This document shows, piece after piece, positions 20,810 through 29,462 of a stretch of 53,659 nt of DNA; the stretch's first letter is position 1, and each line of letters opens with the position of its first letter. Both the position numbers and the translations under genes were made by a program. Origin of the DNA: an uncultured Bacteroidales bacterium (lineage in GTDB: Bacteria > Bacteroidota > Bacteroidia > Bacteroidales > UBA932); NCBI GenBank assembly GCA_944326235.1, contig CALVDH010000020.1, positions 1 to 53,659 of the forward strand, written 5' to 3'. Below the pieces are notes generated by a model that saw nothing but the letters and a program-made list of their open reading frames with translations, searched no databases and had not been told where the DNA came from.

Positions 20810-21769
20810 ATGACGCTTGACGAAAATATTTGTGCAAAGCCTTTTGTAAAATGGGTCGGAGGGAAAACTCAATTACTGGGTGAGGTTGAAAAATCTTTGC
20901 CCGGTAATTTTGCGTCCATTAAAGATGCGGTGTATGTCGAGCCTTTTGTCGGAGGGGGTGCTGTCCTTTTCTGGATATTGCAGAAGTATTCAAATATATC
21001 TCAGGCGGTGATTAACGATATCAATCCGGATCTCATCAACGTCTACCGTATTATTAAGGGCGCACCGCAAGATCTGATATCAGTGTTGAGGCAGTATCAA
21101 GATAGTTACATCTGCCTGAATGGTGAGGAAAGGAAATCGTTCTACCTGACAAAGAGAAAGATTTTCAACCATAAAGCTGTTTCCAGAGAAGAAATGGCGG
21201 CTCTTTTCATATTCCTGAACCGTACTTGTTTTAATGGACTGTATAGAGTGAATGCGAAGGGCGAATTCAATGTCCCTCATGGAAAGTACGCCAATCCGAA
21301 AATTTGTGATGAAGCAAACATATTGGCTGTTTCCAGATTGTTACAGAAAGTCACAATATTGTGTGGCGATTTCTCGGAGACATTGCAATATGCTTCAAAT
21401 AAGTCATTGTTCTACTTTGACCCTCCCTATAAGCCGTTGACTGAGACATCATCGTTTACCTCGTATGCAAAAGAAGGATTTAATGATGATGAGCAGAGGC
21501 GGTATCTTGATTTTCTTGATAGATTATATGAGAAAAAAGCAATGGTGTTTGATTGCAGGCATCTTCAACAGCAACCCTTTGTGTTCTATACAGGTGACGG
21601 CATCTGTTATTCTCCTTCTATGGAAAATGTCGAAAATCTACAAATTTTGGGTTTTGAATCGGGATACAATAGTGAAGATGCGTTACATAAATTATTACTT
21701 GACAACGATTGGATAACGGATTGTATGTATGATGCTGCGATAATATATAGTAGGAGGTTGGCATTATGA
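20810..21769 (+). CDS. Dam-family (DpnM-like) adenine DNA methyltransferase, 319 aa
   Basis: Alpha-class N6-adenine methylase. Seen: N-terminal FVKWVGGKTQLL and VEPFVGGGAVLF (SAM binding), the catalytic motif FYFDPPYKPL, and a target-recognition middle region with FLNRTCFNGLYRVN typical of Dam/DpnM. After DPPY, the region where relatives usually read like MLSNSD is instead KKAMVFDCRHLQQQ, and I cannot align the last 70 residues to Dam. GATC would be the expected target but is not proven. The stop overlaps the next gene by 4 bp. Base composition is far more AT-rich than the backbone, suggesting transfer. Confidence 0.85.
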   Translation: MTLDENICAKPFVKWVGGKTQLLGEVEKSLPGNFASIKDAVYVEPFVGGGAVLFWILQKYSNISQAVINDINPDLINVYRIIKGAPQDLISVLRQYQDSYICLNGEERKSFYLTKRKIFNHKAVSREEMAALFIFLNRTCFNGLYRVNAKGEFNVPHGKYANPKICDEANILAVSRLLQKVTILCGDFSETLQYASNKSLFYFDPPYKPLTETSSFTSYAKEGFNDDEQRRYLDFLDRLYEKKAMVFDCRHLQQQPFVFYTGDGICYSPSMENVENLQILGFESGYNSEDALHKLLLDNDWITDCMYDAAIIYSRRLAL

Positions 21770-22512
21770 AACAATATGAAGCCGTAATACAGACTATTGA
21801 AAGTTTGGGAGGAATAGCGACATTAGGAGAAATAAATCAGAATATTTTCAAGATTAAGGATTGCAGTTGGAAAACCAAAACGCCATTTGCAAGCATACGA
21901 AGAATTGTACAGACGAATCCAGAGATATATAAAATCAAACCAGGCCTTTATGCGCTTGTCAAGTATAAGCATACTCTAGAACGCAATGGCATTTGCGTTG
22001 AAACAGATCATAATAAGGATAGTGCCGAAATGGTTGGCTTCAATCATTCATATTATCAAGGTATCATAGTTTCAATAGGGAACATAAGGTCATTACCGAC
22101 GTATGTACCAAATCAGGATAAGAATAAGATTTTTATAAAGAAAAAGCTCGGAGATATAGCTACTATAGATAAATTGCCGCCATTTTCTTACGAGAAATTT
22201 GTATCTCGTTGTCGTTCAATAGATGTTATTTGGTTTAATGAACGGATAATGCCTTATTATCTATTTGAAGTAGAGCATACTACAGATATCCAAAATTCCT
22301 TGTTGAAGTTTAATGATATGAGGGATTTTTATGTTAATATGGTGATTGTGGCTGATAAGGTGAGGAAAGTAGAGTATCTGCATAAGATAAAATATTCGTC
22401 TTTTGATGCTTTGGTGAAACCAGTTCAACGCGTCAGTTTTTTAAGTTACGATGATTTGTGTAAGCAATATGAGTTTGAGGTTGAGAAGCAAATGCTTGAA
22501 ACAATAATTTAA
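21766..22512 (+). CDS. Winged-helix plus nuclease-like protein, probable restriction partner, 248 aa
   Basis: The ATG overlaps the methylase stop (ATGA). Residues 1-65 look like a winged helix (IRRIVQTNPEIYKIKPGLYAL). Residues 140-215 show IDVIWF, then YYLFEVEHTTDIQNSLLKF, reminiscent of a PD-(D/E)xK nuclease core in which acidic residues sit on adjacent strands; I cannot confirm the catalytic set. Coupling to a DNA methylase suggests the restriction half of a type II system. It is very AT-rich. Its stop codon directly abuts the decapitated second methylase, so an exchange event may have put it there. Confidence 0.55.
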   Translation: MKQYEAVIQTIESLGGIATLGEINQNIFKIKDCSWKTKTPFASIRRIVQTNPEIYKIKPGLYALVKYKHTLERNGICVETDHNKDSAEMVGFNHSYYQGIIVSIGNIRSLPTYVPNQDKNKIFIKKKLGDIATIDKLPPFSYEKFVSRCRSIDVIWFNERIMPYYLFEVEHTTDIQNSLLKFNDMRDFYVNMVIVADKVRKVEYLHKIKYSSFDALVKPVQRVSFLSYDDLCKQYEFEVEKQMLETII

Positions 22513-22515
22513 GCA

Positions 22516-23280
22516 TTTTTTCTGTCCAATGGAGGGATAAGCGTTCAGAGTGGGAAAATGGTCTCTGTCAACAAAGGAGATTGGGACAAGTCCCGTGGAG
22601 AGGATGCGGGCCATGCGTTTAATAAGGAATGGCTTAAGGCATGCAGAGAGAAACTTAAGGGCAATGGAACCATTTGGATTAGTGGAACGTACCATAATAT
22701 ATTCTCTATTGCCAAGAATCTTACAGAGCTGAGTTACAAAATACTTAACTGCGTGACTTGGGTGAAGACAAATTCTCCGCCAAACTTGTCTTGCAGGTAC
22801 TTTACGCATTCAGCTGAATATATTCTTTGGGCACGCAAAGAGGCTAAAACTCCGCATTTCTTTAACTATGAGCTTATGAAAGAAATTAACGGAGGAACTC
22901 AAATGCGTGATGTGTGGACACTGCCGGCTATAGCCAAGTGGGAGAAAAACTGCGGTAAGCATCCGACCCAGAAACCTCTTTGCGTACTTTCAAGGATAAT
23001 CCTCTCGTCCACCCAGCCTGGAGCATGGGTGCTTGATCCGTTTGCAGGAAGCAGTACGACAGGAATTGCAGCCAATCTGCTTGGCCGCAGATATCTGGGC
23101 ATGGATATGTGTCAGGATTTTCTTGATTTAAGCATCAAGCGCAAAGACGAAATAGAGGATCCGGTCATAAGAGAAGAAATCCTCCTAAAACTCAACAAAC
23201 AATCCGAATTGTACCAAGACAAGGAAATCCGTGTCCTTGGCGAGGAACAAGTCGGGTATGGTGAAGAATTGCCGTTTTAA
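22516..23280 (+). pseudogene. DpnA-like DNA methyltransferase lacking its N-terminus
   Basis: A beta-class methylase that has lost its start. The coding match begins at FFLSNGGISVQSGKM, directly after the preceding stop codon; intact relatives have a DPPY catalytic motif just before FLSNGG, which is missing. The rest is intact: GTIWISGTYHNI, SPNLSCRYFTHSAEYILWA, GKHPTQKPL and the SAM motif VLDPFAGSSTTGIAANLLG. An ATG at 22558 could still translate 240 residues, but without DPPY it should not methylate. DpnA is the second methylase of the DpnII system, so its company with a Dam-like gene fits a decayed DpnII-type locus. Confidence 0.75.
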
Positions 23281-23666
23281 GAGAACTTTTCTGTACATAA
23301 GGTTGGTAAAATCAGGTATAAACAATTCTTTTCTGTCTCTGTGTGCTCCGAATTCTGTGAACTAACCAGTTGAGGTACAGGTGGGTTTTATCGATTAGTC
23401 GCTTTGAAGCTTCATGTATTTTCGTAAAATAATGTGTAAACACTAAAATGCGATAGATACTTTACTTTTTATAAGAACAAAACATATCTCACATCAAGAA
23501 ATAGTAAAAGAAATGCCGGACTTGCCCAGAATATCATACAAGAAAATTTAAGATCGGTGCAGTTTTTAATAATAGTAAATAATACGATTATACAAGAAAA
23601 ATGAAAACAACCGCATAGTCGTCGATAAATATTGTGCAAATTATTGTTGGGTAACTGAAATATTAC
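23281..23666. other. AT-rich stretch with no convincing gene
   Basis: About 385 bp. A short open run near 23456-23551 ends in PDLPRISYKKI and could be the tail of a lost gene, perhaps a former restriction gene, but it is too short to assign. Otherwise I see only AT-rich spacer up to the next -7 box. Confidence 0.5.
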
Positions 23667-23674
23667 TATATTTG
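23667..23674 (+). promoter_or_regulatory. -7 box for the 131-aa unknown gene
   Basis: TATATTTG, with a TATTG 20 bases upstream (ending 23646) as a weak -33. The ATG is at 23698. Confidence 0.55.
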
Positions 23675-23697
23675 CGATAAATATAAGTCAATACAGA

Positions 23698-24093
23698 ATG
23701 GGCTACAAAATTATAAGTGCAAAAAAATTTCAAACAAAGTTAAAGGCGACTGTACACAAGTCGGGGAAGCTTGGTTTTACGGACGCAGCTGCTAAAGAAT
23801 TGGGATTTGCATCGAATGCAGAACCTTATGTCAAGTTTGCTGTTGACGAAGATAATCCTTCGATATTATATTTAATTAATGTGAAGGAAGGTGATGAGGA
23901 TTCGTTTAGGGTGAATAAAGCGGGTAATTATTATTATGTCAACACTAGACTGATGTTTGATTCTCTGCAAATAGATTATATTAACGAGACCGTTATATAT
24001 GACATGATTAAAGTTGAAGGAATAGAAAACGATGTTTACAGGATGAATAAAAGAACTACAAAAAGAGCGGAAAAGGAGGGTAAAGATATGTAG
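23698..24093 (+). CDS. Unknown protein, 131 aa
   Basis: I do not recognise a family. The protein is mixed alpha/beta and charged, with a basic N-terminus (KKFQTKLKATVHKSGKLGF), acidic middle (VDEDNP, KEGDEDSF) and a basic tail rich in Lys and Arg (NKRTTKRAEKEGK). It has no signal peptide or membrane segment, so it should be cytoplasmic and may bind nucleic acid. It has its own promoter and is followed by a strong hairpin. It shares the AT-rich island with the methylases and a second unknown gene. Confidence 0.7.
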   Translation: MGYKIISAKKFQTKLKATVHKSGKLGFTDAAAKELGFASNAEPYVKFAVDEDNPSILYLINVKEGDEDSFRVNKAGNYYYVNTRLMFDSLQIDYINETVIYDMIKVEGIENDVYRMNKRTTKRAEKEGKDM

Positions 24094-24120
24094 TAAGGAC
24101 GAGATGTTGACTATAAACAA

Positions 24121-24228
24121 AGGGGAGTCCACCGCCAAGTTAAACTCCCCTGAAATTATCATCTGGTTGAAGTGATGATTCCCATAGAATTAGTCATTCT
24201 ATGTGGTGATAATTTTGTACAAATGTAC
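24121..24228. repeat. Nested perfect inverted repeats between two unknown genes
   Basis: Three parts. AGGGGAGT (from 24121) pairs with ACTCCCCT (to 24151) around a 15-base loop. AAATTATCA (24153-24161) pairs with TGATAATTT (24207-24215), enclosing CATAGAAT-5-ATTCTATG (24183-24203). Then GTAC-AAAT-GTAC at 24217-24228. The first could be the terminator of the upstream gene; the nested set is more than a terminator needs. Confidence 0.75.
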
Positions 24229-24325
24229 GCAACATTTATGGTTTTTCCAAAAAAAGCGTCTCTTGCGAAGATTCAACCCGTGGTCATGGCCATGAATTTA
24301 ATGTTTAATTTAAGAACAATTAAAA

Positions 24326-25600
24326 ATGAGTATTTTAAACAAAAAATTACGCCATTTCACAAACAATGGTTTAGTGCAGTCAATGACTTCACTTGAGAAT
24401 GCTATTGCGGTGCTTTCAAGAAACAACGAATATGTTGATAAGGTCCTTGAGTGCTTTTCTGTTGACAGGTCTAAAGAGAAAGTGATTCAAATAGGTAATG
24501 TGAAAAACCTTCTTGAGGATATTTCTATTCTGGATTCGATGGCTGAAAAGAAGGATGTACGGGTAAAAGTTCGTGACATTGTCCTTGATAAGATGCTGGA
24601 AGAAGAGGCTGCGCTTTTTACTCTATATGGTATTTCTGATTTGGATTTAGTCAAGAAATTACATGCTGACCATATTCAAGTGGAGAGTCGATACTCGGCT
24701 AAGAATGATGTTCTTGAAATCCATAAACTCGGTAAATTCGCAAATTTTTGCAGAGATAACAAATGGTCGGATCTACTGGATTATATAAATGAGTATATAA
24801 GAAATCACACCCAAAATGACGAGTTTTGTTCAGCGCGACTTATAAGGCCGATAGAGAGTGACAGATATCTGCTTCGTGCAGTTACATCAGATAAGGTATA
24901 TCGGAATTATGGAATTAATTTTTCCGTGCTTGTTGCACTTCTATCTGTAAATAGATATGCGATTTCGACAAAATCAGATGTTTTTATTGACAATTATCAG
25001 ATAGATGACTCACGAGTTTATCTGTCGTTTCGATTGGGAGCTCCTGTGCGAATTAGTGATAATTTGGAGTTGTCGTTTAGTTTGATTCTTGAAAATGATG
25101 AGATTAAAGATTCATCTGTTTCCTTTAGCGGTGTTTTTCAACTTATGTACACTTCGGGAGGAAGGAATACCAATATCACTTTGCGGCCTAACACTTCCCA
25201 TTATCCCGGCGAGATGTCGTATAATACAGATATGCTCACCTATACCCACAGCATGAGCATAGAGAAAGTATACGATAGAATTAGCAATTTGCCACTTTAT
25301 ATAGAAAAATATGTCAGTCAGGTGGCGAAATATGCAAAGGCTATTATTGATATCAAGAATCCAAATGAAGTCAAAAGTTTTATTGTAGAAAAGGTTAGTA
25401 AGGCAAAAAAAGACGAATTTTCCAAGTATAAAGAGGAAGTCTTGCGTAGGCTTGCGGCTATTGAGTCTAATTCAATTTTTGATTTATTTGAGGCCCTGCG
25501 TAGTGTCGAAGAACTTTTTGGGGAGGACATTGTTTCTCGGGAATATTGGCGCAAAAAATTGTTTAATCTTCTTTTTTCTCGTGGAAAAGACAGTGATTAG
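24326..25600 (+). CDS. Unknown protein, 424 aa, faintly DUF932-like
   Basis: No firm family. A segment near residues 170-290 (RYLLRAVTSDKVYRNYG, then VLVALLSVNRY, then RVYLSFRLGAPV) has the rhythm of DUF932 proteins of phages and plasmids, but this is a weak pattern match. The C-terminal 100 residues are helical and charged (KAKKDEFSKYKEEVLRRLAAIE), probably coiled coil. No membrane or signal segment. AT-rich composition and its position between a decayed restriction locus and an integrated element suggest a mobile or defence role, unproven. Confidence 0.7.
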   Translation: MSILNKKLRHFTNNGLVQSMTSLENAIAVLSRNNEYVDKVLECFSVDRSKEKVIQIGNVKNLLEDISILDSMAEKKDVRVKVRDIVLDKMLEEEAALFTLYGISDLDLVKKLHADHIQVESRYSAKNDVLEIHKLGKFANFCRDNKWSDLLDYINEYIRNHTQNDEFCSARLIRPIESDRYLLRAVTSDKVYRNYGINFSVLVALLSVNRYAISTKSDVFIDNYQIDDSRVYLSFRLGAPVRISDNLELSFSLILENDEIKDSSVSFSGVFQLMYTSGGRNTNITLRPNTSHYPGEMSYNTDMLTYTHSMSIEKVYDRISNLPLYIEKYVSQVAKYAKAIIDIKNPNEVKSFIVEKVSKAKKDEFSKYKEEVLRRLAAIESNSIFDLFEALRSVEELFGEDIVSREYWRKKLFNLLFSRGKDSD

Positions 25601-25696
25601 GATTGTATGCAAGAGGCTGCTTCAAAATTGATTATATGAGCGGCCTTTGGATATTGTCAGTTTCTCTGGGAACAATTTGAGAACATTCGAAGAAAA

Positions 25697-25741
25697 GTAA
25701 AAGAGGTAATTATTTGAAAATCAAATAATTACCTCTTTTAC
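25697..25741. terminator. 21-bp perfect hairpin, old tRNA-Leu terminator
   Basis: GTAAAAGAGGTAATTATTTGA (25697-25717, key arms given by position) pairs perfectly with 25721-25741 around AAA. On the minus strand it is followed by TTTTC. It touches the left copy of the tRNA 3' end, so before integration it would have ended the tRNA-Leu transcript; it can also end the gene at 24326-25600 from the other side. Confidence 0.75.
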
Positions 25742-25743
25742 AA

Positions 25744-25760
25744 GTACCCGGAGCCGGGGT
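25744..25760. repeat. attL core (copy of tRNA-Leu 3' end)
   Basis: GTACCCGGAGCCGGGGT, identical to 31423-31439; beyond it the sequence no longer follows the tRNA. Marks the left junction. Confidence 0.88.
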
Positions 25761-25874
25761 ACTTTTATTATATCTGTTTTTATCAATATATCCATGTAAA
25801 CACTTGATATATAGTATATAAATACAGATTGTGCTAAATTTAAGTAAAGAGAGATACAGAAAATATAGCCAAGA

Positions 25875-25902
25875 AATAGCCAAAATATAGCCAAGTTTTT
25901 GT
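25875..25902. repeat. Left arm-type repeat, 28 bp
   Basis: A 28-bp sequence with two TAGCCAA cores, repeated exactly at 31346-31373 in the same orientation; a third TAGCCAA lies just before (25867-25873). Location near both att cores suggests integrase or excisionase binding sites. Confidence 0.85.
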
Positions 25903-25910
25903 ATATTTGT
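25903..25910 (+). promoter_or_regulatory. -7 box of the integrase gene
   Basis: TATATTTG directly after the left arm repeat, 24 bases before the ATG at 25935. Integrase binding to the arm sites would overlap the promoter, so self-repression is plausible. Confidence 0.55.
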
Positions 25911-25934
25911 GGTGCGATTAAAACATTATACATT

Positions 25935-27260
25935 ATGGCTACAAAATTCTTTATTGCATCCTCGAAGAAAGAGGGTAAAGCGAAACTCAATGTCAGATTC
26001 CAGAGCACAATTCTGAAAGTAAACTACAAGATGTCGATGCCTATTGTCGTTGATGTCAAGGAGTGGGAAAATTCTCGCAAAGGGAATACACAGAAAGATA
26101 ATTTTGACAAGAAATATCCGGAAGTGAAAGAGCGTACGGATGAGATTAAACGCGCTCTTGATGCAACACTGGATAGGGATAATCCTATCAGTCTGGAAGA
26201 GTTCAAGAAGATTGTAAATTCAATCGTTTATAGGAAAGAGAGAGAGGCTGAGCAGTTGAGACTGCAGGAGGAGGCCGAAGCGGAAAGAAAGGCTAATCAG
26301 ATAACTCTTGAAAAGTATATAGACATATACATACATGGAGTTGAGACCGGAGAGATAAGGCAGGCTAAAAACAAGCCATACAAGGATAATTCAATCCGGA
26401 ACATGAAGACCTTTCGAAACAAGTTTATGGAGTTCCAGAGAAAGACCGGACACAAATACGATTTTCACAACATGGATAAGGACTTTGAGAAAGCCTTCAA
26501 TAAGTTCCTATCTCCCTGCAAGGCAAATACACTTGTCGAGGCGTACAAGCATCTTAAAAGTATACTCCATCGGGCTGAGATTGAAAAGTTTGAGGGAGTG
26601 GAAATAAATCCATATTATGAAAAGTTTGACAGCACATTTGAGGACGTGGATAACATATATCTCACTTATGAGGATTTATCCGCTATCAATTCAGTGGATC
26701 TGTCCGGATTGCACCCTCATTATGCTATAGCCAGGGACTTGTTTTTAATGATGTTATGGTCATGTCAGAGGGTATCGGACCTGCCAAAGTTGGGAGTTCC
26801 TGCTAATATAAAGCGGGAAAATATTCAGATAGTATCAAATGGAGAGATAGTAAATACTGAACTTATAACCATATCATTTAGGCAGGAAAAAACGAACAAA
26901 AAGGCCATTATACCTGTAAATCCACATTTACGGCAGCTGCTGGAGAAATACGAATACCATATACCCAAAATGGTAGAACAGAAAATCAATGTGTATATCA
27001 AAGAGATTGCAAGAATGGCAGGATTGACGGAGACCGTTATCCTCAATGACGTGGAGTATGAAAAATGGGAATGTGTGACAAATCATACTGCAAGACGTAC
27101 AGGATGCACTTACTTGTACCTGGCTGAATGGAATCCTTACGATATCTGCAAGGTCAGCGGACATAGCAGCATAAAGATGCTTGAGAAGTACATCAAGGCA
27201 TCGGAATTGGAGGTCAGTCGGAAACTGGCCATGAAGTATAGAGAGATTTTGGGTTTTTAA
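25935..27260 (+). CDS. Tyrosine recombinase (phage integrase family), 441 aa
   Basis: Site-specific recombinase that inserts and excises the element at tRNA-Leu. Seen: an N-terminal arm-binding region, a SAM-like core-binding domain (about 130-230), and the catalytic domain with Arg in SCQRVSDL, HTARR (His-x-x-Arg), SGHSSIKMLEKYIKA with the second His and the Tyr nucleophile. It is of the Bacteroidetes conjugative/mobilizable-element type. The ATG at 25935 (MATKFFIASS) is chosen; an upstream extension would overlap the promoter. The next gene starts 13 bp after its stop. Confidence 0.92.
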   Translation: MATKFFIASSKKEGKAKLNVRFQSTILKVNYKMSMPIVVDVKEWENSRKGNTQKDNFDKKYPEVKERTDEIKRALDATLDRDNPISLEEFKKIVNSIVYRKEREAEQLRLQEEAEAERKANQITLEKYIDIYIHGVETGEIRQAKNKPYKDNSIRNMKTFRNKFMEFQRKTGHKYDFHNMDKDFEKAFNKFLSPCKANTLVEAYKHLKSILHRAEIEKFEGVEINPYYEKFDSTFEDVDNIYLTYEDLSAINSVDLSGLHPHYAIARDLFLMMLWSCQRVSDLPKLGVPANIKRENIQIVSNGEIVNTELITISFRQEKTNKKAIIPVNPHLRQLLEKYEYHIPKMVEQKINVYIKEIARMAGLTETVILNDVEYEKWECVTNHTARRTGCTYLYLAEWNPYDICKVSGHSSIKMLEKYIKASELEVSRKLAMKYREILGF

Positions 27261-27273
27261 TGGGAGGGTTGAG

Positions 27274-27960
27274 ATGAGTACTTACAGCAGCACTATAGTA
27301 AAAATACTCTCCAAGGTTGAGGAGACATACAACAGGATAGGTGCCGATAATCTGACCGAAAGTCGGCACCTTGAACCGCTACTGACTTTATTACATGATT
27401 TTGACTATACAGGCTATTTTAGGGCCCTTAAAAGCGGAGAAGAGGATATAACGGATATATATCAATACCCTTGCTTTGCTTTTCATAATGAGCCATTAAT
27501 GATAAAATATCCACACATGGACATAATGGATAAAATACCCCAAGCGGACACAATGTCGCTCCCGTCTCTTGACAGGGTATATCTGGAAAGATGCTATCTT
27601 TTCTTCCGTACTCTTCAGAAGATGGCAGTGTCAGAAGATAAAAAGGTCATGACGTTTGCCGATATACTTACCGTGGGGGTAGTAAATAGAGCGAAAGACA
27701 AAGACCGTGATATCGAGGCTGATATAAAAGAATACATATCCACTCATCACACGAAAACTGAAATTACGGCTATGGCTGCATACCTATATGACAAGGACAG
27801 GAAGTGCATCCGCAATCGGCCAAATACCTTTTCAAAGTTCCTACATCTGTTCGCTGAGGTTGTCGGGGTGGAATGTCCGGACACTGGTACATATCGGGCC
27901 AGCAGTCCCCAGGTAAAATCCAAAATCAAGGAGATAGAGAATACTCTCTTTTACATATAA
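27274..27960 (+). CDS. Unknown element protein, 228 aa
   Basis: No family recognised. It is soluble, acidic and largely helical, with the stretch DRDIEADIKEYISTHHTKTE and a C-terminal half including NTFSKFLHLFAEVVG. It is probably translated from the integrase transcript (13-bp gap) and ends in a strong terminator. Its place right after an integrase suggests an accessory or regulator of integration, but this is inference. Confidence 0.7.
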   Translation: MSTYSSTIVKILSKVEETYNRIGADNLTESRHLEPLLTLLHDFDYTGYFRALKSGEEDITDIYQYPCFAFHNEPLMIKYPHMDIMDKIPQADTMSLPSLDRVYLERCYLFFRTLQKMAVSEDKKVMTFADILTVGVVNRAKDKDRDIEADIKEYISTHHTKTEITAMAAYLYDKDRKCIRNRPNTFSKFLHLFAEVVGVECPDTGTYRASSPQVKSKIKEIENTLFYI

Positions 27961-27981
27961 CGAAAATATAACGATTTTATC

Positions 27982-28022
27982 ACCCCTGTTTTTCAGAAAT
28001 AATTGAAATGCAGGGGTTTTCT
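27982..28022 (+). terminator. Terminator after the int-linked gene
   Basis: ACCCCTG (27982-27988) pairs with CAGGGGT (28011-28017), extended inside by TTTCA/TGAAA, and is followed by TTTCTTTT. Confidence 0.7.
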
Positions 28023-28032
28023 TTTGCTGCAA

Positions 28033-28073
28033 TATAACGGTTTTCACTGTCCTTTTTTGTCGTTATACCTTTG
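28033..28073 (+). promoter_or_regulatory. Promoter with TATAACG/CGTTATA operator-like repeats
   Basis: TATAACG (28033-28039) and its inverse CGTTATA (28061-28067) form a dyad 21 bases apart; the second half overlaps the -7 box TACCTTTG (28066-28073). A third TATAACG lies at 27967-27973. The following gene encodes an HTH protein, so self-control is likely. Confidence 0.5.
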
Positions 28074-28125
28074 CTCACAGTTAGGCTTAACGAATTGAGT
28101 ATTAACCATAAAACGACACAAGGGT

Positions 28126-28380
28126 ATGAATGGAATTTATTTTGAGAATATCACAGCAGACGACCTCCGGCAGATTGTTTCTGAAGAGGTCCGCAAGGCC
28201 CTGGCGGAAAAACCTGCACCGAGGCAATACACACGGGAGCAGGTTGCGGATATGTGCCACATCACACTCGCCACACTCCATAACTGGGTGAGACAAGGCC
28301 GCCTGCATCCGGTCAAAGTCAATGGCCGTGTGCTGTTCAGTGAGCAAGAAATAACGAATCTACTGAATCGGAGGAGATAG
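28126..28380 (+). CDS. MerR/excisionase-type helix-turn-helix protein, 84 aa
   Basis: Small DNA-binding protein. Residues 34-84 form the helix-turn-helix of the excisionase/MerR class: YTREQVADMCHITLATLHNW, then VRQGRLHPVKVNGRVLFSEQEI, the typical wing. Such proteins serve either as excisionase or as regulator of the element. It heads an operon with the ATPase gene 2 bp downstream. Confidence 0.85.
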   Translation: MNGIYFENITADDLRQIVSEEVRKALAEKPAPRQYTREQVADMCHITLATLHNWVRQGRLHPVKVNGRVLFSEQEITNLLNRRR

Positions 28381-28382
28381 TC

Positions 28383-29462
28383 ATGGGTGAAATAGTAAGG
28401 GCGGCCGAAGCCGCCCTCAATGAAGAAGATGCAAAGGAAATAACTTGCTCCTGCATGGATGTTCACTGCAAAGATACTGATTTTTCAGATGATACGCAAT
28501 TTTCGAGCATCGTCATTAGCCGCAGGATTGACCTCTCGAAGAAGTATCCCGACATAAAATTCCTGCTGAAGCGGAACAATGCAGGATGCTTGCCGCTGGG
28601 GGAAATCATTGCTTTGAAAGCCAAGGCGAAAGCAGGTAAGACCACGACTGAAAGCATCTTTGAGACGGCCTTGAAAAAGGGCAATTTCATGGGATTTCAG
28701 AGCACATCGGAGAACATAAAGTCATTGTTCATTGACACGGAGCAGAGTGTTCTCAGTACCGCCAAATTCGCTAAACGGGTTCACCGTCTTGTCGGATGGA
28801 GCGAATACGAAAACCACCCTCTTTTCATGGCTCTGAACCTCCGAGCGGACGAGACCACGAACAGACCCGGTATAATTGAACAGGCTATCAAGGAATACCG
28901 TCCTCATGTCGTATATCTAGACGGAGTTAAAGACCTGCTGTTCGACATCAACAGCCAGATCGAAGCAACGAACATCGTCAATTTCCTGCTCAGGCTAACC
29001 AAGGAATACGGCTGTACACTTGTCTGCGTCCTGCACGAGAACAAGGCTGATGCTAACCTCCGAGGCAGTATCGGTTCAGAACTACTGAATAAGTGTGCTG
29101 AGTGCTGGCAGGTGAAGAAGGATGCTGATGTATTCGAAGCGCAACAGACTGAATGCCGCAACCAGCCTGTTGAGGGATTCTCTTTCCGACTTGATGCTTT
29201 CGGGATGCCGGAGCCGCTGGAGATTGAGCCTACTGCCTCCAAGGCTGAACAGGCATTGCAAAAGAAAGTTGAGAACTTCAAGTGCTGCATGAAGCCTCAT
29301 TTCCCGATTCCGTACACTGAACTCCGCAAGGTATATGCTGAAACATCCGGCCTCACCGAAAAGACAGCGGAAGCGCATATATCATACGCCATCAAACACG
29401 GATGGATAGAAAGACAGGCTAACGGAGAATACCTCATCAGACCGCTTCGGTTACCCCTGTAA
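28383..29462 (+). CDS. RepA-like RecA-fold ATPase, 359 aa
   Basis: Replicative helicase-like ATPase of the RepA/AAA_25 type found in small integrative elements and plasmids. Seen: Walker A ALKAKAKAGKTT (near residue 80), a Walker B-like VVYLDGVKDLL near 180, and CTLVCVLHENK as the following strand. The last 65 residues look like a winged helix (YTELRKVYAETSGLTEKTAE). The gene is followed immediately by the phased GGGTA repeats, which fit an origin beside its replication protein. No primase is seen in the element. Confidence 0.82.
   Translation: MGEIVRAAEAALNEEDAKEITCSCMDVHCKDTDFSDDTQFSSIVISRRIDLSKKYPDIKFLLKRNNAGCLPLGEIIALKAKAKAGKTTTESIFETALKKGNFMGFQSTSENIKSLFIDTEQSVLSTAKFAKRVHRLVGWSEYENHPLFMALNLRADETTNRPGIIEQAIKEYRPHVVYLDGVKDLLFDINSQIEATNIVNFLLRLTKEYGCTLVCVLHENKADANLRGSIGSELLNKCAECWQVKKDADVFEAQQTECRNQPVEGFSFRLDAFGMPEPLEIEPTASKAEQALQKKVENFKCCMKPHFPIPYTELRKVYAETSGLTEKTAEAHISYAIKHGWIERQANGEYLIRPLRLPL

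Noticed and set aside
22441..22809. Minus-strand 122-codon frame over the methylase junction
   Set aside because: Shadow frame; plus strand has the DpnA-like match.
24172..24396. Small plus-strand frame before the 424-aa gene
   Set aside because: It overlaps the nested hairpins and the start of the next gene, and has no sensible composition.
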